Source of the DNA: Blautia obeum ATCC 29174
GTDB lineage: Bacteria > Bacillota > Clostridia > Lachnospirales > Lachnospiraceae
Length of the DNA: 64,000 nt
Assembly: GCF_025147765.1 (NCBI RefSeq)
Contig: NZ_CP102265.1
Span: 3,323,001-3,387,000 of the forward strand
Direction: 5' to 3'
Every line of letters begins with the position of its first letter. Position 1 is the first letter of the stretch. Below the pieces are notes generated by a model. That model was not told the DNA's origin. It saw only the letters and a list, made by a program, of their open reading frames with translations, and did no database searches. The translations under genes and the position numbers were made by a program. Below are positions 41,562 through 51,500 of this stretch, piece after piece.

Positions 41562-42260
41562 ATGAAGAAAAAAGCATTCAAAGCCGCGTTTCCATACACG
41601 ATTCCTATCGGTATAGGCTTTCTTTTCCTGGGAATGTCCTATGGATTTATGATGCAGAGTAAGGGCTTTTCTGTATGGTATCCATTCTTTATGAGTATGT
41701 TTATCTTTGCGGGATCTATGGAATTCGTAACGGCAAATCTTCTGCTGTCGGCATTCAGTCCGGTTGCAGCTTTCTTTCTGGCACTGATGGTCAATGCCAG
41801 ACATTTATTTTATGGCCTTTCCATGCTGGATAAATATAAAAATACCGGTTGGAAGAAGTTCTACCTGATCTTTGGCATGTGTGATGAATCTTTTACTGTC
41901 AACTGTACAGTAACACCGCCAGATGATGTAGACCGTGGATGGTTTATGTTTTTTGTCAACCTGTTAAACCAGATTTACTGGGTATTCGCTGCTACAGCGG
42001 GTGCACTCTTAGGATATGTGATTCATTTTGATACAACCGGAATCGAATTTGTCATGACCGCACTGTTTGTCGTTATGTTCCTGAACCAATGGGAAGAATC
42101 CAAAGATCATCTTCCAGCTCTGGTAGGATTAATTTGTTCTGCCATCTGTCTTCTGATCTTCGGAAGCAGCAATTTTATTGTTCCGTCCATGATCTTTATC
42201 ATCGTGGCCTTCACAGCCGAGCGCAGATTCAGTAAGAAACCGGAGGTGGCTGCAAAATGA
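41562..42260 (+). CDS. azlC: AzlC family branched-chain amino-acid exporter subunit
   Basis: A 232-residue membrane protein with the AzlC signatures PIGIGFLFLGMSYGFMM, FAGSMEFVTANLL, LMVNARHLFYGLSML and GMCDESF. With AzlD it forms an exporter for branched-chain amino acids and analogues. AAGGAG lies 10 bases before the start; the stop overlaps azlD by 4 bases. It is divergent from padR across a shared operator. Confidence 0.9.
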   Translation: MKKKAFKAAFPYTIPIGIGFLFLGMSYGFMMQSKGFSVWYPFFMSMFIFAGSMEFVTANLLLSAFSPVAAFFLALMVNARHLFYGLSMLDKYKNTGWKKFYLIFGMCDESFTVNCTVTPPDDVDRGWFMFFVNLLNQIYWVFAATAGALLGYVIHFDTTGIEFVMTALFVVMFLNQWEESKDHLPALVGLICSAICLLIFGSSNFIVPSMIFIIVAFTAERRFSKKPEVAAK

Positions 42261-42706
42261 CTATGACAACAACACAAGCTATCATCACCATTGCGGCAGT
42301 TGTCCTTGGAACAATGGCAACGCGTTTTATCCCATTCATTATTTTCCCGGAGGGTAAAAATCCACCGGAATTTATCAAATATCTCGGAACCGTACTTCCG
42401 TATGCGGCAATCGGACTTCTTGTCATCTACTGTCTGAAAGATGTCCCTGCAAGCAGTACACATGGACTTCCTGAAGCAATTGCAATTGTTTTCATCGTAC
42501 TGCTCCACAAGTGGAAAAAAACACCCTGCACTCTGTTGCAAAAACAAAGTACAGGGGATTTTATCTTAAATTCTTTCTTTCAAATCTGTCAGGCAATCTT
42601 TCGAAGTGCCTCACATGTTCTGTCATATTCTTTTTCTACTGCTGCAAACAGTTCATCCGTACCTTCTATCGTGGTCGCTCCACGAAGTTTTTCTGTCAGT
42701 TCCTGA
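42257..42706 (+). CDS. azlD: AzlD-like subunit with aberrant C-terminus
   Basis: The first 85 residues are good AzlD (MATRFIPFIIFPEGKNPPEFIKYLGTVLPYAAIGLLVIYCLKD, then GLPEAIAIVFIVLLHKWKK). Normal AzlD is about 105-110 residues and ends in one more membrane helix after this point. Here, right after seven A (42515-42521), the frame loses homology and runs on for about 60 residues through the terminator of the opposite gene and antisense to the Hpt gene. A frameshift in the A run or replacement of the 3' end is likely, so the last helix is missing and activity is doubtful. Start has GGAGG at ten bases. Confidence 0.7.
   Translation: MTMTTTQAIITIAAVVLGTMATRFIPFIIFPEGKNPPEFIKYLGTVLPYAAIGLLVIYCLKDVPASSTHGLPEAIAIVFIVLLHKWKKTPCTLLQKQSTGDFILNSFFQICQAIFRSASHVLSYSFSTAANSSSVPSIVVAPRSFSVSS
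42515..42556 (-). terminator. terminator of the Hpt / HD-GYP operon
   Basis: On the minus strand CCCTGTACT pairs with AGTGCAGGG (one mismatch, loop about 15 bases) and TGTTTTTTT follows. The T run is the same base run that breaks azlD on the other strand. Confidence 0.75.
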
Positions 42707-42939
42707 CTTGGTGCAAAAAGATTATCAAATCCAAGGTTCAGGCAGATACCTTTCAGTGTATGTGCTGCACGAAATGCTGTCTCTGCATCTTTATCTGCCA
42801 GTGCTGTCTCCAACTGTCCAAAACTCGGATCATCCAGAAACTTAAGCGCAAATTTCTTTACAAGCGCTTCACTCACCAGTCTGCTCAGTACTTTATCAAA
42901 ATCAGATCCTAATTCTTCATAACATTCTCTGACTGTCAT
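42589..42939 (-). CDS. histidine phosphotransfer (Hpt) domain protein
   Basis: A 116-residue single-domain Hpt protein with the phosphoacceptor His in FRAAHTLKGICLNLGF (about residue 59) in a four-helix bundle layout. It starts 13 bases after the GGDEF-REC-HD-GYP gene, behind AGGAG, so it most likely exchanges phosphate with that protein's receiver domain. No hybrid kinase is in the window, so the donor is elsewhere. Confidence 0.88.
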   Translation of the reverse strand: MTVRECYEELGSDFDKVLSRLVSEALVKKFALKFLDDPSFGQLETALADKDAETAFRAAHTLKGICLNLGFDNLFAPSQELTEKLRGATTIEGTDELFAAVEKEYDRTCEALRKIA

Positions 42940-42951
42940 ATCATTTATCTC

Positions 42952-45111
42952 CTATTCAAAAAACTTTTTTCTCATATCATTCATCAGCATTTTGGCTTTG
43001 CCCCCCCCCCTGGAAAAATCGGCATTTTCCGGATTTCCAAGGTCCGTATATTCTTTTTCCATATTTTTGAAAACAGAATCCATAAAATCTTCTTTTGCAT
43101 TTTCAAACTCTTTGAGTTCTGCTGATTTCTCTTTCTTCTTCAGAGGGTTGTTTTCCTGTGTACTGCCTTTTACTTTGCGTTTGATCCTGTCCTGAATATC
43201 GATCAGACATTCAAGCAAAATCGGATTAAATGCACCGCATTCTCCATTCAGGATCATCTGAACCGCTTTCTCATGGGAATATGCTTTCTTATAAACTCGT
43301 TCGCCCACAAGTGCATCATACACATCTGCAAGAGAAACTACCTGCGCTGAAATCGGAATCTCATCTCCCTTAAGCCCGTCCGGATATCCTCTGCCATCAT
43401 ATCTCTCATGATGCCATCTGCAGATCTGATAAGCAACCATCATCAGTTCCTCATCCTCATATCCTTCCATATTTTTAAGAATACGGGCTCCTATGATCGT
43501 ATGATTCTGCATGATCTTAAATTCTTCATCAGTCAGTTTACCCGGCTTGTTCAGGATCTTATCATCAATGCCAATCTTGCCGATATCATGTAATGCAGAC
43601 GCTGTTGTGATCAGCAGTCTTTCTGACCATGTGATATTATACTTATCTGTTTTCTGTACAAGACTCTCCAGAATCATTCCTGTCAGTATATTGATGTTCA
43701 GTACATGGCTTCCACTTTCACCATTACGAAATTCTACGATCTGACTTAAGATTTCAACCATCATACGGTTGTTCTTTTCTTTTTCATAAACCTGATTCGT
43801 GATCAGAGTGATCAGGCGTCTTTGCTTTGCATAAAGCTTGATCGTATTATAGACTCTTCGATGCACAACTCCTGCATCAAACGGTCGATTAATGTAATCC
43901 GAAACACCCATTTCATATGCACGTCTGACGACTTCAGTAGAATCCTCACTGGAAATCATAATAACCGGAATATCCTCAAGGTAGTGATGACGATTCATAT
44001 AATTAAGAACTCCGAATCCATCCATTCCCGGCATGACGATGTCCAGAAGAACCAGCGAAATTTCCCGTTCGTACTGTCTCAGTTTATCGATGCAGGACTC
44101 ACCACTGTCAGCTTCCACGATATCATATTCTTCACTGAGGATCTCTGACAGAATTGCACGGTTCATCTCAGAATCATCAACGATCAGAATTCTGTATTTG
44201 TAGGTTTTGGATGTTTCACCGCCCTCTGCTTTGTCCTGAACTTCTTCATCATGTTCAGTCACTACCATATTCTTGCATGTTTTGGCCTGATACATGAACT
44301 GATCTGCTTTATGGATTGCATTCTCCACAGTACTTCCCGGAGCGGAAAGCACACCTCCGATACTCACCGACAGACGAAGCTGTGAGTATCCCGGAACCTT
44401 CGTATCATGAATTTTTTCCTGAATCTGCTTTAATTTATCTGCAAAAATCTGATCCGTAATATCCGGCATCACGAGCAGGAATTCATCACCACCCATTCGG
44501 ATCAGCATATCAGTACGACGTACATTCGCCTTTACGATTCCTACAACTGTCGTCAGTGCCAGGTCACCTGCATCGTGTCCAAATGTATCGTTGTATATCT
44601 TAAAATCATCCAGATCGATCATTGCAATGCCTGCTGTCATATCAGAATTTTTGATTCGTTCTTCGTAATATCGTCTGTTGTAGATTCCGGTAAGCGCATC
44701 TGTATATAATTCCCGATTATAGCCTGAAAGCTGTTTGATCAGTTCCGTACGTCCATCATCATCCATGATCGCATCTGACTTCATGGCATTGATCAGTTCA
44801 ATCACATACGGTTTGCCGTCTATTTCTATATATTTGGAAATTACCTGGTAGATATTGGAATTCAGATATTCCAGCTTCAGTACTTTTTCTTTTTTCTGTA
44901 ATGCTTCTCTGGATGTACAGTTCTTACAACGTGTACCTTTTTTCCAGAAATCATAGCATTTACAAGGAAATCCATCCACATCTTCTACACCTTTCAGATT
45001 TCCCATTTCCAGTGTATCCACATCCAATAACCGAACCACTTCAAATACTTTTTTGAGTTGCTCTATCATTACCTCGGATTCCTGCTTTGTCATTGCAGTA
45101 TCATTCGTCAT
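42952..45111 (-). CDS. GGDEF - receiver - HD-GYP multidomain signalling protein
   Basis: A 719-residue cytosolic protein. N-terminal PAS-like sensor (about 10-115) with a Cys cluster CKCYDFWKKGTRCKNC; GGDEF domain (about 135-300) with intact RMGGDEFLLVMP, suggesting diguanylate cyclase activity; receiver domain (about 305-425) with Asp in LVLLDIVMPGMDGF and Lys replaced by Arg in YINRPFD; HD-GYP domain (about 445-640) with HDIGKIGIDD, HHERYDGRGYPDGL, so c-di-GMP phosphodiesterase. It could both make and break c-di-GMP under phosphorelay control by the downstream Hpt protein. The C-terminus contains a run of ten G (43001-43010 on the plus strand as C) encoding Arg-Gly-Gly-Gly. Confidence 0.88.
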   Translation of the reverse strand: MTNDTAMTKQESEVMIEQLKKVFEVVRLLDVDTLEMGNLKGVEDVDGFPCKCYDFWKKGTRCKNCTSREALQKKEKVLKLEYLNSNIYQVISKYIEIDGKPYVIELINAMKSDAIMDDDGRTELIKQLSGYNRELYTDALTGIYNRRYYEERIKNSDMTAGIAMIDLDDFKIYNDTFGHDAGDLALTTVVGIVKANVRRTDMLIRMGGDEFLLVMPDITDQIFADKLKQIQEKIHDTKVPGYSQLRLSVSIGGVLSAPGSTVENAIHKADQFMYQAKTCKNMVVTEHDEEVQDKAEGGETSKTYKYRILIVDDSEMNRAILSEILSEEYDIVEADSGESCIDKLRQYEREISLVLLDIVMPGMDGFGVLNYMNRHHYLEDIPVIMISSEDSTEVVRRAYEMGVSDYINRPFDAGVVHRRVYNTIKLYAKQRRLITLITNQVYEKEKNNRMMVEILSQIVEFRNGESGSHVLNINILTGMILESLVQKTDKYNITWSERLLITTASALHDIGKIGIDDKILNKPGKLTDEEFKIMQNHTIIGARILKNMEGYEDEELMMVAYQICRWHHERYDGRGYPDGLKGDEIPISAQVVSLADVYDALVGERVYKKAYSHEKAVQMILNGECGAFNPILLECLIDIQDRIKRKVKGSTQENNPLKKKEKSAELKEFENAKEDFMDSVFKNMEKEYTDLGNPENADFSRGGGKAKMLMNDMRKKFFE

Positions 45112-45328
45112 TCATTCATGTCCTTCCTGCGCTGCCAGCCACTGCTGCCCGTTACAGCCGATATACAACGTAACTTATTTAATGTTTTTATTATAGCATT
45201 CTGCGCATATTGCGTAAAGTTTAATATTCACAACAATGACCAAAAAAGTGCAGTTTTCTATCTGGAAGAAACTCTTTTTTTGTGGTACTCTATTGTTCAG
45301 AATCATGAATTTGGAAGGGAGAATATAA

Positions 45329-45715
45329 ATGCTTCAGGATGATTATATACTGCGTCAGATACGCGAAATGGTACGTGCAGTCATGAAAATGCTGTTCCAG
45401 GTAAGTACAGTCGAACTGACACCTGATGTGATTGAAGATACAGATGCCAGACAGATACTTACAAATCTTACAGATCTGGCAGACAATGGTAAAATTGACG
45501 AGGCAGAAAATCAGTTATACGAAATGACCTGCGATGGTGACCGTCAGAATCTTGAAATTGGTCTTCTGTTCTACTACCACCTTAATGGCAAAGACGATGA
45601 ATTTCTGGAGGCCAGTAATTTCAGCCGCGAGGAGATCATGATGGGAATTCAGGACCTTGCAGAGCGTTACAATTTAAGTGGAATCGCAGAAGCATTCCGT
45701 ACAGAAATTCTGTAA
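45329..45715 (+). CDS. DUF6483 family protein
   Basis: A 128-residue, acidic, mostly helical protein without membrane segments: LQDDYILRQIREMVRAVMKML at the start, then a tetratricopeptide-like arrangement (ILTNLTDLADNGKIDEAENQLYEM). I recognise it as a DUF6483-type conserved Lachnospiraceae protein of unknown function. GGAAGGGAG precedes the start. It is 16 bases before the DUF4317 gene and divergent from the c-di-GMP hub, with about 215 bases of regulatory DNA between. Confidence 0.72.
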   Translation: MLQDDYILRQIREMVRAVMKMLFQVSTVELTPDVIEDTDARQILTNLTDLADNGKIDEAENQLYEMTCDGDRQNLEIGLLFYYHLNGKDDEFLEASNFSREEIMMGIQDLAERYNLSGIAEAFRTEIL

Positions 45716-45731
45716 ACAGGAGCATTACATA

Positions 45732-46877
45732 ATGAACAAAAAAGAAATCTCAGAAATCAAGAAACAGTTTTCTCCAAATAACTGTGCGATCACCAGAATC
45801 TGCGGCTGTTATGTGGATGGCGAGAAAAATAAAAAAACAGAACTGAAAGAAGCATTTCTTTCTCTTTCGGAAGAAGAAATGTTTAAATACTTTGAAATCT
45901 TCAAGAAGACTTTATCCGGCACAATTGGAAAAAATCTGATCAACATGGACTTTCCGCTTGAACAGGAAAAAGAAGGTGGTACCCAGGAATTTCTCATGAA
46001 ACTCCGTGGCAGTAAACTTCAGGATAATGCTATACTTGAGGAATTTTATGATAAGATCATCGAAAATTATGATTATGGTGAGAATTACTATATCATTCTC
46101 ATTCATGCCGTTTACGATATTCCCGGAAAGTCTTCCGATGGTCAGGAGATGTTCGATGCATCCGATGAAATCTATGACCATATCCTCTGCAGCATCTGTC
46201 CGGTCAATCTTTCCAAAGCCGGCCTGTGCTACAACGCAGAAACCAACAACATCGAAGACCGTATCCGTGACTGGATCGTAGAAATGCCAGATTTGGGATT
46301 CCTGTTCCCGGTATTTAATGACCGTAGCACGGATATTCACAGTCTTCTTTATTACACTAAAAATGCCGAACAGCTCAGAAGTGCTTTCGTAGATGAAATG
46401 TTTGGCTGTACCACTCCACTTTCTGCCGGCGGCCAGCGCGATTCTTTCAACGCACTTGTAGAAGAAACCCTTGGTGAGGACTGTGCCTACGATACTGTCA
46501 TGAATATCCATGAGAAACTGAATGAATGGGTAGATTCTCAGAAGGATTCCCCGGATCCTGCTGTACTGACTAAACCGGAAGTGAAACGTCTCTTTGAAGA
46601 ATGCGGTGTTGAAGATGAAAAACTCGAAACTTTTGATCAGACCTATGAAGCAATTGCCGGTGAAAACGCTTCACTTATGGCTGCCAATATTACCAATACA
46701 CGACGTACTGAGATCAAAACACCGGATGTTGTAATTCACATTGATCCTGATCGTGCCGCGCTGATCGAAACGCAGGTGATCGATGGGCGTAAATGCATTG
46801 TTATTCCAATGGAGGGTGATGTAGAGATCAATGGTATCCATGTTTCCAGTGGAAACAGCGAAAGTACAGAATCCTAA
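45732..46877 (+). CDS. DUF4317 family protein
   Basis: A 381-residue cytosolic protein of the DUF4317 family, common in Clostridia: MNKKEISEIKKQFSPNNCAITRICGCYVDGEKN is the characteristic start, and GFLFPVFNDRSTDIHSLLYYTKN the mid-region motif. No membrane segment or catalytic motif is evident. The start is ATG 45732 behind CAGGAG; the open frame upstream overlaps the DUF6483 gene. Likely co-transcribed with it and ended by a strong hairpin. Function unknown. Confidence 0.82.
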   Translation: MNKKEISEIKKQFSPNNCAITRICGCYVDGEKNKKTELKEAFLSLSEEEMFKYFEIFKKTLSGTIGKNLINMDFPLEQEKEGGTQEFLMKLRGSKLQDNAILEEFYDKIIENYDYGENYYIILIHAVYDIPGKSSDGQEMFDASDEIYDHILCSICPVNLSKAGLCYNAETNNIEDRIRDWIVEMPDLGFLFPVFNDRSTDIHSLLYYTKNAEQLRSAFVDEMFGCTTPLSAGGQRDSFNALVEETLGEDCAYDTVMNIHEKLNEWVDSQKDSPDPAVLTKPEVKRLFEECGVEDEKLETFDQTYEAIAGENASLMAANITNTRRTEIKTPDVVIHIDPDRAALIETQVIDGRKCIVIPMEGDVEINGIHVSSGNSESTES

Positions 46878-46885
46878 GATTTCCA

Positions 46886-46920
46886 AACAATAAGCCCCCG
46901 CAAATGCGAGGGCTTATTAC
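46886..46920. terminator. terminator after the DUF4317 gene
   Basis: An 11-bp stem with one mismatch (TAAGCCCCCGC / GCGAGGGCTTA) and an AAAT loop; short T/A tails on both sides. It separates convergent genes. Confidence 0.75.
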
Positions 46921-46927
46921 ATATCAT

Positions 46928-48430
46928 TTATTCATAAATTCCATTTACAGTAACATCAAATACTGCTTCTTTACCGGCAAGATCTGCTGCCTGATAATCA
47001 TCTGGGAATATAACAGTTACTTCTACTTTATCTCCCGGATGTGCACCGATCAGCTGCTCTTCAAAATTATCAATATATGTACCGGAACCGATTACCAGAT
47101 CTGTTCCTTTGCCATCTGTGCTTCCACCATCAAATGCAACTCCGTCAATCTTTCCTACATAATCAATATTGACCTTGTTTCCATCTGTAACTTCAAGAGA
47201 AGAATCTGTATTATAGGAAGCTGCTTCTGTAACTTCCGGAGTTGTTGTAGCCTCAGTCTCCTCTGTAGCTTCCGGAGTAGCCGTTGCCTCTGTTTCTTCT
47301 GCTGCCTCTGTAACCTCTGGTGTTTCTGTTGCTGCAGCCTCTTCTGTCGGTTCAGGTGTTGCAGTTGCGATTGAGAATTTGTGATTATCCGTAACCTTCA
47401 GAGTCTTGAGAACCTTTTTCTCAACATTGATGTCTGCATCATCCAGCCATTTTTCTGTTGTGTCTGTATAAAGCTTATTCTCTCTTGTCGAGATAATTGA
47501 CTGTTTCTTAGTCTCTGTAGCTTCTTCATCATTTACTTTATCAAGTTTTACTACATAGTAAGAAGTATCTGTCTCAATAACGTCCGGACCGATTTCTCCG
47601 TCTTTCAGAGTTCTGAGAACTTTCATAACCTCATCCGGATATGCACTGCTGGAAGAACTGCTGTCGGACTCTTCATCAGAATCTTCTTTTGCCGCATCTT
47701 CATTCGTATCAAAAGTACCACTTACGGAAGAATAAGAATCATCCACTGATTTTGCAATTTCATTCAGATCTCCATCGGAACCGGCTGCTTTCAGATCATC
47801 CAGGATCTTCTGTGCATCTTCTTTTTTCTGTTTGATCTCATCATCGCTGAGATCTGCTGTACTGATGCTTACATAATCAAAAGATGACTGCTGTGCTTCT
47901 TCATCAGAAACATCTTTATCTACATCTGCAATGAGCGGATCATGCATTCTGCTCTTATAAGTCTGAAGCTCCAGATATGTCTTGATCTGATCTTCACTTA
48001 CCGCAAGCTCCTGCAGTGTCTCTTCACTGTTGGCAGCCATAAATGCTGCTGCTGCATCTGCGATCTTCTGCTCATCATCATCTGTAACTTCTACATTATA
48101 GTCTGCAGCCTTTTCTTTCATGATGTACATCAGCTCTACATCTTTCAGAGACTGTTCTACTGCCTGTTCTCCATAGGTCTTTCCGTCTTCTGCATCCATG
48201 CTCCAGATAGAATAATCCTGTCCGCCCATAAAACTCTTATACATTGCTTCTGTCTGTGCCTGTCCTTCTCTTACAGAAAGACTCACGATTCCAAGCGGGA
48301 TTTCTGTTCCATCCACTGTTGCAACTGTTTTTGTTCCATCTAATTTCTTTTCTCCACAGCCTGTGAGCATCCCCACTGCCATTACGCCTGTAAGAGCTGC
48401 AACAGCTGTTCTCTTTGTCATTGTTTTCAT
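46928..48430 (-). CDS. lipoprotein foldase: PrsA/SurA-like chaperone fused to an FKBP-type PPIase
   Basis: A membrane-anchored extracytoplasmic protein of about 500 residues. Lipobox GMLTGC at about 16-21 after a short signal; SurA/PrsA-like N-terminal helical region (about 30-180) with VDGTEIPLGIVSLSVREGQAQ; a degenerate parvulin-like middle (about 230-330) with DGEIGPDVIETDTSYYVVKLD. Then come a Thr/Glu/Pro/Ala repeat linker (about 355-410) and a C-terminal FKBP domain (about 420-500: VNIDYVGKIDGVAFDGGSTDG, FEEQLIGAHPGDKVEVTVIFPDDY). Two folding modules in one lipoprotein is unusual. Start ATG 48430, five bases behind GGAGG. It follows mfd, as the secretion foldase does in many Lachnospiraceae. 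Confidence 0.82.
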   Translation of the reverse strand: MKTMTKRTAVAALTGVMAVGMLTGCGEKKLDGTKTVATVDGTEIPLGIVSLSVREGQAQTEAMYKSFMGGQDYSIWSMDAEDGKTYGEQAVEQSLKDVELMYIMKEKAADYNVEVTDDDEQKIADAAAAFMAANSEETLQELAVSEDQIKTYLELQTYKSRMHDPLIADVDKDVSDEEAQQSSFDYVSISTADLSDDEIKQKKEDAQKILDDLKAAGSDGDLNEIAKSVDDSYSSVSGTFDTNEDAAKEDSDEESDSSSSSSAYPDEVMKVLRTLKDGEIGPDVIETDTSYYVVKLDKVNDEEATETKKQSIISTRENKLYTDTTEKWLDDADINVEKKVLKTLKVTDNHKFSIATATPEPTEEAAATETPEVTEAAEETEATATPEATEETEATTTPEVTEAASYNTDSSLEVTDGNKVNIDYVGKIDGVAFDGGSTDGKGTDLVIGSGTYIDNFEEQLIGAHPGDKVEVTVIFPDDYQAADLAGKEAVFDVTVNGIYE

Positions 48431-48570
48431 CTCTTCCTCCATTGCTTTACAATTCTAGCATATAAATAAGAGTATAAACTTTTTTGCCTTTAAGAGCAAG
48501 GAGAATCATAAAAATAGCCGTTTTTCACGGATATTTCACAGATTCTCCTCTTAATCAGACTATATGGATT

Positions 48571-51500
48571 TTATTCTTCTACAAGTGATTCCAGTTCCGT
48601 CAGAAAATCTGTCAGAGCTGTCAGTGTATTTCCAGCTCCCTCCGGAGTGAAAATAAATTTGGGTTCCTGTTCATTCTTGAATTGCAGCCCTCTTCTATAT
48701 TTCTGCATCAGTACAGGAATACCTGCAGGATTCAGTTTGGCCCGTTCATACAATGTAATCTTCATATCCCTGGCGATCTGTTTGATCTCCACCACATAAC
48801 ATCGGTGTGCCTGTGCTTTCATTCTGGCGATCACAAGAAGATTCAGAACTGCTTTTGGCATTTCACCGAAGCGATCCAGCAATTCTTCCAGCATATCATC
48901 ATAATCCTGCTGTGTCTCAATTCCGGCAATCCTCTTATAAATATCCAGTTTCTGATACTCATTGCTGATATAAGAATCCGGTATAAATGCATCCATATTC
49001 AGATCGATCGTTGTCTCAAAATCTTCCATTGTATGGATACCCTTTGCCTCCTTGACTGCCTCACTGAGCATCTTGCAGTAAAGGTCATACCCTACTGCAT
49101 TCATATGCCCATGCTGTTCTGCTCCCAGTAGATTTCCGGCGCCTCTGAGTTCCAGATCACGCATTGCAATCTTGAATCCACTTCCCAGATCTGTATATTC
49201 CCGAATCGCAGAAAGTCTTTTTTCTGCAGTCTCTTTCAACATCGTATTCCTGCGATACATAAGGAATGCATAAGCAGTCCGATTTGAACGTCCGATTCTT
49301 CCACGAAGCTGATAAAGCTGTGAAAGTCCATATCGGTCAGAATCATGAATGATCATCGTATTGACATTGGAAATATCCAGTCCGGTCTCAATGATCGTTG
49401 TAGAAACCAGTACATCTATATCTCCGTTAATAAATGCATACATGACTGCTTCCAACTCTCGCTCACTCATCTGTCCATGGGCAAAATCCACTCTAGCATC
49501 CGGCAGAAGTTTCGCGATCCTTGTCGTCACATCTGCAATATCATTCACGCGGTTATAAACATAATAAACCTGACCGCCTCTTCGAAGCTCACGGTTGATC
49601 GCCTCTCTTACCGTTTCCTCATCATACTCCATAACATATGTCTGAATCGGAACACGATCCATCGGAGGCTCTTCCAGGACACTCATGTCGCGGATACCGA
49701 TCATACTCATATGGAGTGTTCGCGGAATCGGTGTTGCCGTTAACGTCAGTACATCAATATCTTTTTTCAGCTGTTTGATCTTTTCTTTATGAACCACACC
49801 AAAACGCTGTTCTTCATCGATGATAAGAAGTCCCAGATTTTTATATTCCACATCCTTCGAAAGTACTCTGTGTGTACCGACTACGATATCCACCTGACCT
49901 TTTTTCAGATCTGCGATTGTCTTTTTCTGCTGCGCAGCCGTACGGAACCGGCAAAGAAGATCTACTCTCACCGGAAACTCTTTCATTCGCTGAATAAAGG
50001 TGTTATAAACCTGCTGTGCAAGAATCGTGGTCGGTACAAGATAAACAACCTGGCGACTTTCCTGAACTGCTTTAAACGCAGCTCGCAGCGCAACCTCTGT
50101 CTTGCCATATCCGACATCCCCACACACAAGACGGTCCATAATCTTGGTGCTCTCCATATCTTTCTTAGTATCTTCGATCGCAGCCAGCTGATCTTCTGTT
50201 TCCTCATACGGAAACATCTCTTCAAACTCTCGCTGCCAGACGGTATCTGGTCCACAGACATAACCTTCTTTTTCCTGGCGGACTGCATAAAGCTCCACAA
50301 GTTCCCTTGCAATATTCTGCACGGCACCGCGGACTCTGGATTTCGTCTTTTTCCATTCCTGCCCACCAAGCCGATTCAGTTTCGGCGGTTTTGCTGTTTC
50401 TGCCCCGGAATATTTCTGCAGTGCATCCAGCTGTGTTGCAAGAATATACAGATTACTTCCATTACGATATTCGATTTTGATATAATCCTTTGCAACTTTA
50501 TCTACTGCAACTTTCTCAATACCTTTGTAAATGCCGAGTCCATGCTTTTCATGCACTACATAGTCTCCAATGGAAAGTTCCGAAAAGTCCTGGATTCTCT
50601 TTCCATTGTATTCTTTTTTCTTTTTACGCTTTTTCTGCTCTTTTCCAAAGATATCTGTCTCTGTGATGACTGCAAATTTAACCAGTGGATATTCAAATCC
50701 CCTCCGTGCATGGCCATACGCCACCATGATCTCTCCCGGCTGCAGAATACGATCAGAATCCTGTCCGTAGAATGCATTCAGACCTTCTTCCTGAAGATCT
50801 TTTGCCAGACGTTCTGCACGGGTTCTGGAACCGGACAGCAAAACGATCTGATATCCTTCTTTTTTGTACTGTTTCAGATCCTTTACCAACAGTTCAAAAC
50901 TACTTTGATAAGAGCTCATAGATTTTACTGTGATATTAAACTGACCTGAAATTTTCCAGTTAGATTTCTTCGGATCCAGCAAAGACATGGCAACACAATT
51001 TCTGTCATTTATCTTATGACACAATTCCTCCCATGTACACATCCAGTCACCGGAAAGACTGATCTCGCCCTTTTCCTTTCGATTCTCACAACTTTGCTGG
51101 AATTCCTCCTGCACAGCTTTTGCATTTTCCTCCAGATGATTAAGTTCATCCAAAAAAAACAGAGTTTCAGTTTCTTTAAAATAATCGAGAAATGAGACAC
51201 CATTTTTCTCCATTGGCTGTTCTGCTGCAGGATAAATTGTAACATCATCCAGGTTTTCAAGAGAACGCTGGCTCTGTGCATCAAAACTGCGGATCGAATC
51301 AATTTCATCTCCCCACAGTTCAATACGCCAGGGATTTTCTTCTGTCAGAGAATAAATATCAATAATTCCTCCACGGATGGAAAACTGTCCTGGCATCTCT
51401 ACCTGTCCAACACGTTCATACCCCATATGGACAAGCGCAGCTGTCAGTTTATCCATATCCAGGGTACTGTCGTTGCGAAAATGAATCAGTTGTTTTTCTA

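Noticed and set aside
48493..48554. Terminator after mfd
   Set aside because: AGGAGAATC/GATTCTCCT can pair but no T tract follows on the minus strand, so I did not list it as a terminator.
49789..50949. 386-residue plus-strand open frame
   Set aside because: Antisense to mfd, whose identity is certain.
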